Source of the DNA: Sphingobacteriales bacterium
GTDB lineage: Bacteria; Bacteroidota; Bacteroidia; Chitinophagales; Chitinophagaceae
DNA length: 5,920 nt
Assembly (NCBI GenBank): GCA_004294195.1
Contig: REAQ01000039.1
Location: forward strand, 1 to 5,920
Reading direction: 5' to 3'
The notes under the pieces are model-generated. The model was given only the letters and a program-made list of their open reading frames with translations, was not told the DNA's origin and searched no databases. Made by a program: the position numbers and the translations under genes. Positions 1 through 5,920 of this stretch are shown one piece after another. Positions within the stretch are counted from its first letter, which is position 1. Each line of letters begins with the position of its first letter.

Positions 1-5
1 CAGCC

Positions 6-587
6 ATGAAAAAAATATTATTCATTTTCCTGCTGCCGATAGTTATTCCGGCATTCGCTCAAAAATGGGCCAAGGATTTTGATTTTGTAGACAATCCCTC
101 CAACGGACTGTCCCTGGTTAAAAAAGACGGCAAATATGGCTTTGTGGATTTGAATGGTAAAGTGGTGGTTCCGATCGAGTTTCAAGAAGCGGTAGCCTAC
201 AGTGAAGGATTTGCGCCAGTAAGGAAAGGTTCTCTCTGGGGATTCTATGACAGCACCGGCAAGGTGTTGGTTCAACCCGTGTATCTTGACGCGCTTTGTT
301 TTCATGAAGGGTTGGCTGCTGTTGCCACCAAAGAAGGATGGGGATTTATTAATTACCAGAATGAAATGGTGATCAAGCCGCAGTATGAAGCTGCAAAAGG
401 TTTTCACGAAGGACTTGCCGCTGTTCAAAATAAGAAAGGGCTATGGGGATATATCGATAAAGATGCGAAACAGGTGATTGCATTTCAGTATAGCTATGCC
501 GAGAATTTTGAAAACGGAGAAGCACGTGTGATGAAGGGAGATAAGGTGATGAATATTGGGAAAGACAATGTTGCTAAAATCAATTGA
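6..587 (+). CDS. Secreted WG-repeat protein
   Basis: This encodes a 193-residue protein that is probably exported to the periplasm or cell surface. Residues 1-18 form a signal peptide: Lys-Lys, then a hydrophobic stretch, ending in Ala-Phe-Ala before Gln19. The rest is a tandem array of WG (KWG-type) repeats with a period of about 34-35 residues. The repeats begin near Tyr44-Gly45 (a W-to-Y variant), Trp78-Gly79, Trp112-Gly113 and Trp147-Gly148. Each continues as a G-[FY]-[IVY]-D/N turn, a strand ending near a Pro, and a conserved 'EGLAAV'-like segment (residues 67-72, 101-106, 135-140, degenerate at 169-175). A decayed fifth unit (Lys180 to Asn193) ends the protein. WG repeats are common in Bacteroidota; their partners are mostly unknown, so no specific function is claimed. 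The ATG at 6 is chosen because the signal peptide starts there. Only 5 bases lie upstream, so its promoter is outside the window. It converges on the deaminase gene. Confidence 0.9.
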   Translation: MKKILFIFLLPIVIPAFAQKWAKDFDFVDNPSNGLSLVKKDGKYGFVDLNGKVVVPIEFQEAVAYSEGFAPVRKGSLWGFYDSTGKVLVQPVYLDALCFHEGLAAVATKEGWGFINYQNEMVIKPQYEAAKGFHEGLAAVQNKKGLWGYIDKDAKQVIAFQYSYAENFENGEARVMKGDKVMNIGKDNVAKIN

Positions 588-591
588 CAAA

Positions 592-696
592 CCAGGCATA
601 CAGTAATACAAGCATTCAGGAATACAGAAGTTGGCAAGCGGGCATTCAGGCTGCCAACTTCAGGCTTTCTGAATGTTTGTATTACTGTATGCCTGG
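592..696. repeat. Long palindrome at convergent gene ends (possible bidirectional terminator or palindromic element)
   Basis: The left arm 592-636 is complementary to the right arm 652-696, around a 15-nt loop (637-651). Of 45 facing positions, 40 are Watson-Crick pairs and two are G-T wobbles (612/676 and 620/668). Three are mismatches (623/665, 624/664, 626/662). The outermost 20 bp (592-611 with 677-696) pair perfectly. The left arm starts 4 nt after the WG-repeat stop codon, and the right arm includes the deaminase stop codon (682-684) and its last four sense codons. The position suits a bidirectional terminator. However, neither exit side has a strong T tract: the minus-strand exit reads TTTGTCAATTGATTTT and the plus-strand exit has none. 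The stem is also much longer than usual. It may therefore be a dispersed palindromic (REP- or MITE-like) element, or a structure protecting mRNA 3' ends. The palindrome is seen directly; its role is inferred. Confidence 0.85.
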
Positions 697-2334
697 CTTG
701 CCATCACTGCGTTCTAGTAATGTGAATTTTTGCCCATCAAACAATCCAAAATCTGAAAGTTTCAGCGCGGGTATCACCAACAGTGCCATAAATGATAAGG
801 TCATGAATGGAGAGCGAAGAGTGCTGCCTGCTTTTTTTACTTCCTCATCAATGATCGCATACAGTTCAGCAACCTTATATCCGTCATCATCACTCATCAG
901 TCCTGCTACCGGCAGGGGAACCACCATATCCAGGTTGTGTTTGACGCAGCTCACGCCGCCGTGGTGATCGATCACCAGGTTGATGGCTTTGCACAGGCTT
1001 TCATCGTCTGTACCCACTGCTACGATATTGTGCGAATCGTGCGCAACTGAAGAGGCGATGGCGCCTTGTTTGATCCCAAAGTTTTTGATGAAGGCTTTGG
1101 CGATGGGCGCATTTAAATACCTATTCACCACCACAATCTTGAGAATGTCCCTTGATGGATCCGAGACAAAATACCCTTGCTCAATGGCAGGTTGCTCATC
1201 GATGGCATTCGTGATCAATTGTCCATCCAGGGCTTCAATGACCGGGAAGGGATAGGGACCATTGGCGGGTATGCCAAGCGCCGATGGTTCAATGCGGGTT
1301 CGGTTGAATGCATTGGGACGATCTGTGGAAAGGGTGCATGGAATTTTGGTGACCCCATTTTCTGCAACGAGTTGTCCATCGATATAGGTGGCTTGTACAT
1401 CAAACTCGCGTAAGTTACTGACCAGGATAAAATCTGCTGCATCGCCTTCATGCAATTGCCCTACTTGCATCTTATAGTGAAGTACAGGATTTACGCAAGC
1501 GGCTTGCAGCACATAAAATACATCGATCCCTTTTGCCACTGCTCTAGCGCAGAGTTTATTGATATGCCAGGCGGCCAGTTCATCGGGATGTTTATCATCG
1601 CTTCCAAACATGATCATATCCGGATATTGTTGCAACAGGGGAATCAGCGCTTCAAAATTTTTGGCGGCACTGCCTTCACGGATGATGATCTTCATACCGT
1701 ACTGCAGTTTTTCATTCGCTTCATCGTAAGTAAAGCATTCATGATCCGTGCTGATACCGCGGGCGATGTAGTTTTTGGCGTCCTCGCCACGAAGGCCGGG
1801 CGCATGTCCGTCCACCGGTTTGCCCAGTGCATGGGCCGATGCAATTTTTTTTAAAACCTCAGGGTCCCCGTGCAACGCGCCAGGGAAATTCATCATCTCA
1901 CTCAGGTAATAAATGGAGGGGTCCTCGAGCAGGGTTTTAACATCATCGCTGTTGAGGACCGCTCCGGCCGTTTCAAATTGGGTGGCCGGTACGCAACTCG
2001 GTGCGCCAAAATGAAATTTGAAAGGTACAGACCGGCCGTTGCGGATCATGAAATACACACCATTCATCCCACAGACATTGGCGATTTCGTGGGGATCGCT
2101 GATAGTAGCCACGGTGCCGTGGGTAACCGCGAGCCGGGCAAATTCCGAAGGGATGAGCATGGAGCTTTCCACGTGAACATGGGCATCAATAAAGCCGGGC
2201 AGTAGGTAGGGCAGGGATGGGTTTTCACCCGCTGAGATATGCTCAATTCGGGTGACCGTATCCGTGAAATGAACCTTCGCTTGGAAAATATTCCTGTTGG
2301 TTATATCCACATAATTGGCGGTAATACCATCCAT
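682..2334 (-). CDS. ade: Adenine deaminase
   Basis: This is a cytoplasmic amidohydrolase-superfamily enzyme that hydrolyses adenine to hypoxanthine and ammonia in purine salvage. At 550 residues it is near the usual family length. After an N-terminal beta segment comes the metal-binding strand [15 protein letters not shown], with the HxH pair His52/His54. The family motif SDPHEIANV lies at 79-87. Other candidate metal or active-site residues are Glu146 (in [10 protein letters not shown]), His177 (in DGHAPGL), His198 (in STDHECF) and Asp246 (in [10 protein letters not shown]). The C-terminal domain typical of adenine deaminases contains HDSHN near residues 432-436 and a DHHGGVS segment. Residue roles come from family knowledge. 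The ATG at 2334 is the first possible start: an in-frame TAA lies at 2379-2377 with no ATG, GTG or TTG between. No Shine-Dalgarno is evident; the leader is AT-rich. The last residues, ending GKPGIQ, are partly encoded by the right arm of the palindrome. It is transcribed divergently from the LolA-like gene, so it looks monocistronic here. Confidence 0.95.
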   Translation of the reverse strand: MDGITANYVDITNRNIFQAKVHFTDTVTRIEHISAGENPSLPYLLPGFIDAHVHVESSMLIPSEFARLAVTHGTVATISDPHEIANVCGMNGVYFMIRNGRSVPFKFHFGAPSCVPATQFETAGAVLNSDDVKTLLEDPSIYYLSEMMNFPGALHGDPEVLKKIASAHALGKPVDGHAPGLRGEDAKNYIARGISTDHECFTYDEANEKLQYGMKIIIREGSAAKNFEALIPLLQQYPDMIMFGSDDKHPDELAAWHINKLCARAVAKGIDVFYVLQAACVNPVLHYKMQVGQLHEGDAADFILVSNLREFDVQATYIDGQLVAENGVTKIPCTLSTDRPNAFNRTRIEPSALGIPANGPYPFPVIEALDGQLITNAIDEQPAIEQGYFVSDPSRDILKIVVVNRYLNAPIAKAFIKNFGIKQGAIASSVAHDSHNIVAVGTDDESLCKAINLVIDHHGGVSCVKHNLDMVVPLPVAGLMSDDDGYKVAELYAIIDEEVKKAGSTLRSPFMTLSFMALLVIPALKLSDFGLFDGQKFTLLERSDGKPGIQ

Positions 2335-2358
2335 ATAAAAAATTGATGATTTAAATAA

Positions 2359-2389
2359 GAAGTTTAGACGCTTAGCTTACATTCGCAAA
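2359..2389 (-). promoter_or_regulatory. ade: Candidate Bacteroidota-type promoter for adenine deaminase
   Basis: Read on the minus strand, TTTG (2389-2386) is followed after 19 nt by TAAACTTC (2366-2359). This resembles the Bacteroidota primary sigma consensus, a TTTG near -33 and TAnnTTTG near -7. The spacing fits, but the -7 element matches only partly (TA conserved, TTTG read as CTTC). Transcription would start roughly 15-20 nt before the deaminase ATG. No comparably good match was found for the plus-strand gene in the same 94-bp intergenic region. Confidence 0.25.
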
Positions 2390-2392
2390 CGG

Positions 2393-2421
2393 CAAATAAC
2401 AGATAACAATTTACAAATAAC
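2393..2421. repeat. Short direct repeat in the divergent intergenic region
   Basis: The octamer CAAATAAC occurs at 2393-2400 and again at 2414-2421. The copies start 21 bp apart, about two helical turns, and a related AGATAACA lies between them at 2401-2408. The second copy ends 7 nt before the ATG of the LolA-like gene, so it sits in that gene's leader. It could be a regulator site or an unstructured AT-rich translation leader. In such AT-rich sequence chance is also plausible. Confidence 0.3.
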
Positions 2422-2428
2422 CATTTTT

Positions 2429-3142
2429 ATGAAACGTTTACAAGTGATCGGTCTTTTTGTAGCTACTTTCCTGTTCGGTGCGGCAAAGGCACAGACGGCT
2501 GATGAGATCATCAATAAGCACATTGCTGCGATTGGTGGTAAGGAAGCATGGTCGAAGGTTAATTCGATGAAGATGGAAGCAGGGCTCAGTGTCCAGGGTA
2601 TGGATATCCCCGTTATCATTTATCAAGTACACAATAAAGGCCAAAGGCAGGAGTACACTGTCATGAACATGACTGGATACACCATTATTTCAACTGAAGG
2701 TGGTTGGAATTTCAGCCCAATGGAAGGCCACACGAAGCCAGAACCAATGACAGCTGATGCATTGAAGGCTGGTCAGGATGGTCTGGATATTCATGGTGAT
2801 TTGTTGGATTATGCTTCTAAAGGGCATAAAGTTGAGCTTCAGGGAAAGGAAGATGTGGATGGAACAGAAGCGTTCAAGATCAAAGTTGTGCGCAAAAGCG
2901 GCAACGAAGTAGTTTACTTCATTGATCCTTCTACTTATTATATCATCAGAGCGGTGAATAAGATGAAAGTGAACGGACAGGAGATTGAGCAGAAAATCAA
3001 TATGAGTAACTACCAGAAACTTCCCGAAGGAATCGTTGTTCCTTTTAGCATGGAAATGCCCGGCGCACCGGCACCAGTAGCGATCAAAAAGGTGGAAGTA
3101 AACCCAACCCTTGATCCTGCATTGTTCAAGCCAGCACAATAG
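2429..3142 (+). CDS. Secreted LolA-like periplasmic protein
   Basis: This 237-residue protein starts with a signal peptide (Lys2-Arg3, hydrophobic 6-18, Ala-Lys-Ala at 19-21, Gln22 as the likely first mature residue). The mature part begins with a short helix, ADEIINKHIAAIGGKEAW. A series of amphipathic beta segments follows, including EAFKIKVV and VVYFIDPSTYYIIRAVNKM. The C-terminus is Pro-rich and ends in a 'LDPALFKPAQ'-type segment. The helix followed by a curved beta sheet, with the 'FIDPSTYYIIR' strand and a closing 'FKP' segment, resembles the LolA/LolB-like fold. Bacteroidota relatives are often annotated as outer membrane lipoprotein-sorting proteins. It is longer than classical LolA, and true lipoprotein carrier activity is not shown; hypothetical periplasmic protein is the safe alternative. 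The ATG at 2429 is set by the signal peptide; the leader is AT-rich without a Shine-Dalgarno. A terminator follows 18 nt after the stop codon. No lipobox cysteine is visible, so it is probably soluble. Confidence 0.8.
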   Translation: MKRLQVIGLFVATFLFGAAKAQTADEIINKHIAAIGGKEAWSKVNSMKMEAGLSVQGMDIPVIIYQVHNKGQRQEYTVMNMTGYTIISTEGGWNFSPMEGHTKPEPMTADALKAGQDGLDIHGDLLDYASKGHKVELQGKEDVDGTEAFKIKVVRKSGNEVVYFIDPSTYYIIRAVNKMKVNGQEIEQKINMSNYQKLPEGIVVPFSMEMPGAPAPVAIKKVEVNPTLDPALFKPAQ

Positions 3143-3160
3143 ATCCTAATTCATACTGAG

Positions 3161-3183
3161 AAACCCCGCTTGCGGGGTTTTTC
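3161..3183 (+). terminator. Rho-independent terminator after the LolA-like gene
   Basis: The stem AAACCCCGC (3161-3169) pairs perfectly with GCGGGGTTT (3172-3180). The 2-nt gap makes it effectively an 8-bp GC-rich stem closed by a CUUG-type tetraloop. A T run (3178-3182) and further T-rich sequence follow (TTTTTCCTTTT). It lies 18 nt after the stop codon of the LolA-like gene and 23 nt before the next ATG, so it should largely separate the two genes. Confidence 0.9.
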
Positions 3184-3206
3184 CTTTTATACCAAAACAG
3201 TTAGCG

Positions 3207-5920
3207 ATGAAGAATATTCTGTCCATTTTACTGATTTGCATGTCGGGCTATGCCTCAGCGCAGTCCGTCAGTTCCGCCACCTTTGGTACCCTTGAAGCAC
3301 GATGGTTAGGTCCGGGTACCAACTCCGGAAGGATCACGGCCATTGAAGGCGTGAATGATGAAAACGGAAAAATCATTTATGTTGGCACCGCTGGTGGCGG
3401 GGTCTGGAAGACCACCAATGCAACGGTGAGCTTCAAGCCCATTTTCGATAAACATTGTCAGTCGATAGGCGCGCTGGCCATCGACCAAAAAAATCCCAAG
3501 ATCGTTTACGTAGGAACCGGCGAGAGCAATATGCGAAACTCCGTTTCTATTGGTGATGGTTTTTATAAGTCAACGGATGCTGGCGACAACTGGCAACGTA
3601 TGGGCGGTCTTGATAGTACGGAACATATTTCACGCATTGTCATCGATCCCCAAAATCCGAATGTATTGTATGTGGCGGCTCCCGGTCCATTGTGGAGCGA
3701 CAGCAAGCATCGCGGATTGTATAAATCTTTGGATGGCGGAAAGACCTTTGAGAAGATTCTTTACATCAACGAAAAAGCAGGTTGTTCTGAAGTGGTGGTA
3801 GACCCCAAGAATCCAAACATAGTGTATGCTACTACCTGGGAGTTCCGCCGTGCGCCTTATTTGTTTAATTCAGGCGGTCTGGGCTCGGCCATGTGGAAGA
3901 GCACCGATGGCGGTAAAACCTGGAAGGAACTGAAGAATGGCTTACCTGCCAAGCCTTTTGGGCGTATTGCATTCACCCTTGCTCCATCAGCACCGGAAAA
4001 CTTACTGGCCATTGTAGAATCTGCGAATACCGGATTGTATATCTCCAGCGATGGTGGTGAAAACTGGAAGCAGCAAAGTGCAACACTGAATGTGATTTCC
4101 AGGCCATTTTATTTTAGCACCTTGATGGTTGATCCTTTTGATGCCAAGCGGGTGTACAGGCCAGCGTATTCATTCTCTTATTCTGTGGATGGTGGCTATT
4201 CATTTACAGACGCATCCACGCCCGTGCATGCTGATCATCATGCCCTTTGGATCAATCCAAAAAATCCAACGCAACTGGTATTGGGAACAGATGGCGGTGT
4301 GTATATGAGTCTGGATAAAGGCAACAACTGGCGGTTTATTGATAATCTTCCCGTAGGGCAGTTTTATCATGTGGCTGTGGATGATCGCAAACCTTATCAT
4401 GTCTATGGTGGCTTGCAGGACAATGGTTCATGGGGTGCGCCGTCTTCTGCACCGGGGGGTGTTAAGAATAGCGACTGGTTGGAGTATTATGGTGGCGATG
4501 GATTCTGGGTTGTACCTGATCCCACAGACAACACTTTTATATATGCCGAGTCCCAGGGCGGGGATGTGAACCGGATCGATGTAAATACTTATAAAGCAAC
4601 ATCCATCCGTCCGCAACCGGGTAAAGGCGATGAGAAACACCGCTGGAACTGGAACACACCCATTGTAACGGGAACGGCTAATCGAAAGAATCTGTATGTA
4701 GGTGCGCAGTATCTTTTCAAGAGCAGTGATAAGGGACAGAGCTGGACCAAGATATCGCCTGACCTGACCACCAATGATAAAAAGAAACAAGAGCAAGAGA
4801 AGAGTGGTGGACTATCGGCCGATGTAACGTCTGCAGAAAACCATTGTACCATCTTCACCATTGCTGAATCACCGCTGGATGAAAATACCGTTTGGGTTGG
4901 TACGGATGATGGTAATCTTCAATACACTACGGATGGTGGTAAGAGCTGGACGAATGTGGCAAAGAGTGTAGCCGCTTCCGGTATACCTTCTCAAACCTGG
5001 GTGAGCAGTATCGAGCCATCACGTTTTGATAAGCGCACAGTGTACGCCAGCTTTGATAACCACATGTATGGGGATCATAAAACCTACGTGGCAAAGTCTA
5101 ATGATATGGGCCAGACCTGGACCATGTTGAAGAGTGATGAGTTCACTGGTTTTGCACATAAGATCCGTGAAGATTTGAAGAACAAAGAACTGTTGTTCCT
5201 TGGTACGGAGATGGGATTATTTGGAAGTATCGATGGTGGTGCCAGCTGGTTCAGGATGAAGAATAATATTCCCTGGTATGCGCTGGTGCGTGATATCCAG
5301 ATCCACCCGGAGACGAATGATTTGATCCTCGCAACGCATGGACGGGGCATCATGGTGGTGGACGATATATCGCCGATTCGTGGGCTGACCAAAGACATTC
5401 TTGCCAAGGATGTACATTTTTATGATATGAAGCCGATGGTGCTAACCACAGGTAGCTTTGGTTACGGCGGCACTAACTCCCAGGGTTCTTGGGCAACAGG
5501 TAATGCTCCATCGATCCCACCATTCACTTATTACCTGAAAGACAGGATCTCTTCCGGCGAAGTGAAACTGGAGATTTATGATGCGGCAGGTGAACTGTTG
5601 CAATCAATGCCCGGCACAAACCGCAAAGGCGTAAACCGGATCTTCTGGAACCAGCGTACCAAAGCGCCAAAGACAGCGCAGGGTACCAAGCCTGACTTCG
5701 GCGCATTTGTATCGCCACAGGCATTGCCTGGTACCTACACAGCAAAGTTGAAAGCGGGCGGTAAGGAATATACCCAGCAAGTGGTTTTACAACATGATGA
5801 AAGCAATAAGACCTTCACTGTTGCGGACCGTCAGTTGCAGTACAAGACGGCGATGGAGTTATTTGCTTTGCACGGTGAGTTGGCGAAGCTTGTAACGAAT
5901 ATCACCGATAAGCAAAAGGT
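3207..5920 (+). CDS. Secreted Asp-box (BNR) beta-propeller protein, sortilin/VPS10-like, 3' end cut by the window
   Basis: The frame is open for 904 codons and runs off the window. Residues 1-18 are a signal peptide ending Ala-Ser-Ala before Gln19. The body is a beta-propeller with ten Asp-box motifs (S/T-x-D-x-G-x-x-[WF]), starting at residues 122, 174, 232, 280, 326, 368, 506, 574, 631 and 674. A degenerate copy lies at 69-76, where Asn-Ala replaces Asp and Gly. Other landmarks resemble those of large bacterial proteins often labelled glycosyl hydrolase or sortilin-like: GTAGGGVWKT near 60, HADHHALWINP at 341-351, YGGLQDNGSW at 400-409, and HGRGIMVVDD at 711-720, which closes the propeller region. 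About 783-870 looks like an FlgD-type Ig-like domain (VKLEIYDAAGELL, later LPGTYTAKLKAGG). Residues beyond about 880 look helical. Asp boxes are structural turns, so hydrolase activity is not implied; no substrate is claimed. The ATG at 3207 is set by the signal peptide, with no Shine-Dalgarno. A C-terminal sorting signal cannot be assessed. Confidence 0.88.
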   Translation, partial: MKNILSILLICMSGYASAQSVSSATFGTLEARWLGPGTNSGRITAIEGVNDENGKIIYVGTAGGGVWKTTNATVSFKPIFDKHCQSIGALAIDQKNPKIVYVGTGESNMRNSVSIGDGFYKSTDAGDNWQRMGGLDSTEHISRIVIDPQNPNVLYVAAPGPLWSDSKHRGLYKSLDGGKTFEKILYINEKAGCSEVVVDPKNPNIVYATTWEFRRAPYLFNSGGLGSAMWKSTDGGKTWKELKNGLPAKPFGRIAFTLAPSAPENLLAIVESANTGLYISSDGGENWKQQSATLNVISRPFYFSTLMVDPFDAKRVYRPAYSFSYSVDGGYSFTDASTPVHADHHALWINPKNPTQLVLGTDGGVYMSLDKGNNWRFIDNLPVGQFYHVAVDDRKPYHVYGGLQDNGSWGAPSSAPGGVKNSDWLEYYGGDGFWVVPDPTDNTFIYAESQGGDVNRIDVNTYKATSIRPQPGKGDEKHRWNWNTPIVTGTANRKNLYVGAQYLFKSSDKGQSWTKISPDLTTNDKKKQEQEKSGGLSADVTSAENHCTIFTIAESPLDENTVWVGTDDGNLQYTTDGGKSWTNVAKSVAASGIPSQTWVSSIEPSRFDKRTVYASFDNHMYGDHKTYVAKSNDMGQTWTMLKSDEFTGFAHKIREDLKNKELLFLGTEMGLFGSIDGGASWFRMKNNIPWYALVRDIQIHPETNDLILATHGRGIMVVDDISPIRGLTKDILAKDVHFYDMKPMVLTTGSFGYGGTNSQGSWATGNAPSIPPFTYYLKDRISSGEVKLEIYDAAGELLQSMPGTNRKGVNRIFWNQRTKAPKTAQGTKPDFGAFVSPQALPGTYTAKLKAGGKEYTQQVVLQHDESNKTFTVADRQLQYKTAMELFALHGELAKLVTNITDKQK

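Noticed and set aside
584..967. 127-codon plus-strand frame beginning at the WG-repeat stop codon
   Set aside because: It runs through the palindrome and then antisense to the deaminase. Its sequence is low-quality (Ser/Thr-rich) and resembles no family.
1450..1854. 134-codon open frame on the plus strand, opposite the adenine deaminase gene
   Set aside because: It is antisense to a well-conserved enzyme, shows no recognisable domain or start signals, and is one of several shadow frames over the same gene.
3170..3193. Possible sigma70-like promoter (TTGCGG ... TATACC) overlapping the terminator
   Set aside because: The spacer is only 12 nt, and the elements do not fit the Bacteroidota promoter consensus.
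4428..4861. Minus-strand frames of 90-122 codons opposite the propeller gene
   Set aside because: The plus-strand frame is continuous with clear Asp-box motifs across this region, so the antisense frames are by-products.
3570..5250. Repeated Asp-box coding segments considered as a DNA-level tandem repeat
   Set aside because: The similarity is at protein motif level with irregular spacing. It reflects propeller blades rather than a recent DNA repeat.

Overview
The window looks like an ordinary chromosomal stretch from a member of the Bacteroidota, probably near Chitinophagaceae. That placement is inference. It rests on three secreted proteins whose signal peptides all end in Ala-x-Ala followed by Gln, on AT-rich leaders without Shine-Dalgarno sites, and on the protein families present (WG-repeat protein, LolA-like periplasmic protein, very large Asp-box propeller protein).

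Layout: a small secreted WG-repeat protein (6-587, +) converges on a 550-residue adenine deaminase (682-2334, -). Between them lies a near-perfect palindrome with 45-bp arms (592-696). It starts 4 nt after the WG stop codon, and its right arm contains the last four sense codons and the stop codon of the deaminase. A 94-bp divergent intergenic region (2335-2428) then separates the deaminase from a secreted LolA-like protein (2429-3142, +). That gene is followed by a strong intrinsic terminator (3161-3183). Only 23 nt after the terminator starts a very large secreted protein rich in Asp-box (BNR) motifs, of the bacterial sortilin/VPS10-like type. It stays open to the window edge (3207-5920, +, 904 complete codons, C-terminus missing).

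How the genes relate: only the deaminase has a clear metabolic role, purine salvage (adenine to hypoxanthine plus ammonia) in the cytoplasm. The other three products are exported, and their functions are known only at the level of fold. No operon is well supported. The LolA-like and Asp-box genes are codirectional but have a terminator between them. No tRNA, rRNA, CRISPR array, insertion sequence or transposase is visible, and no gap between genes exceeds 100 bases. I see no convincing new multi-gene system. The item most worth a second look is the palindrome at the convergent gene ends.
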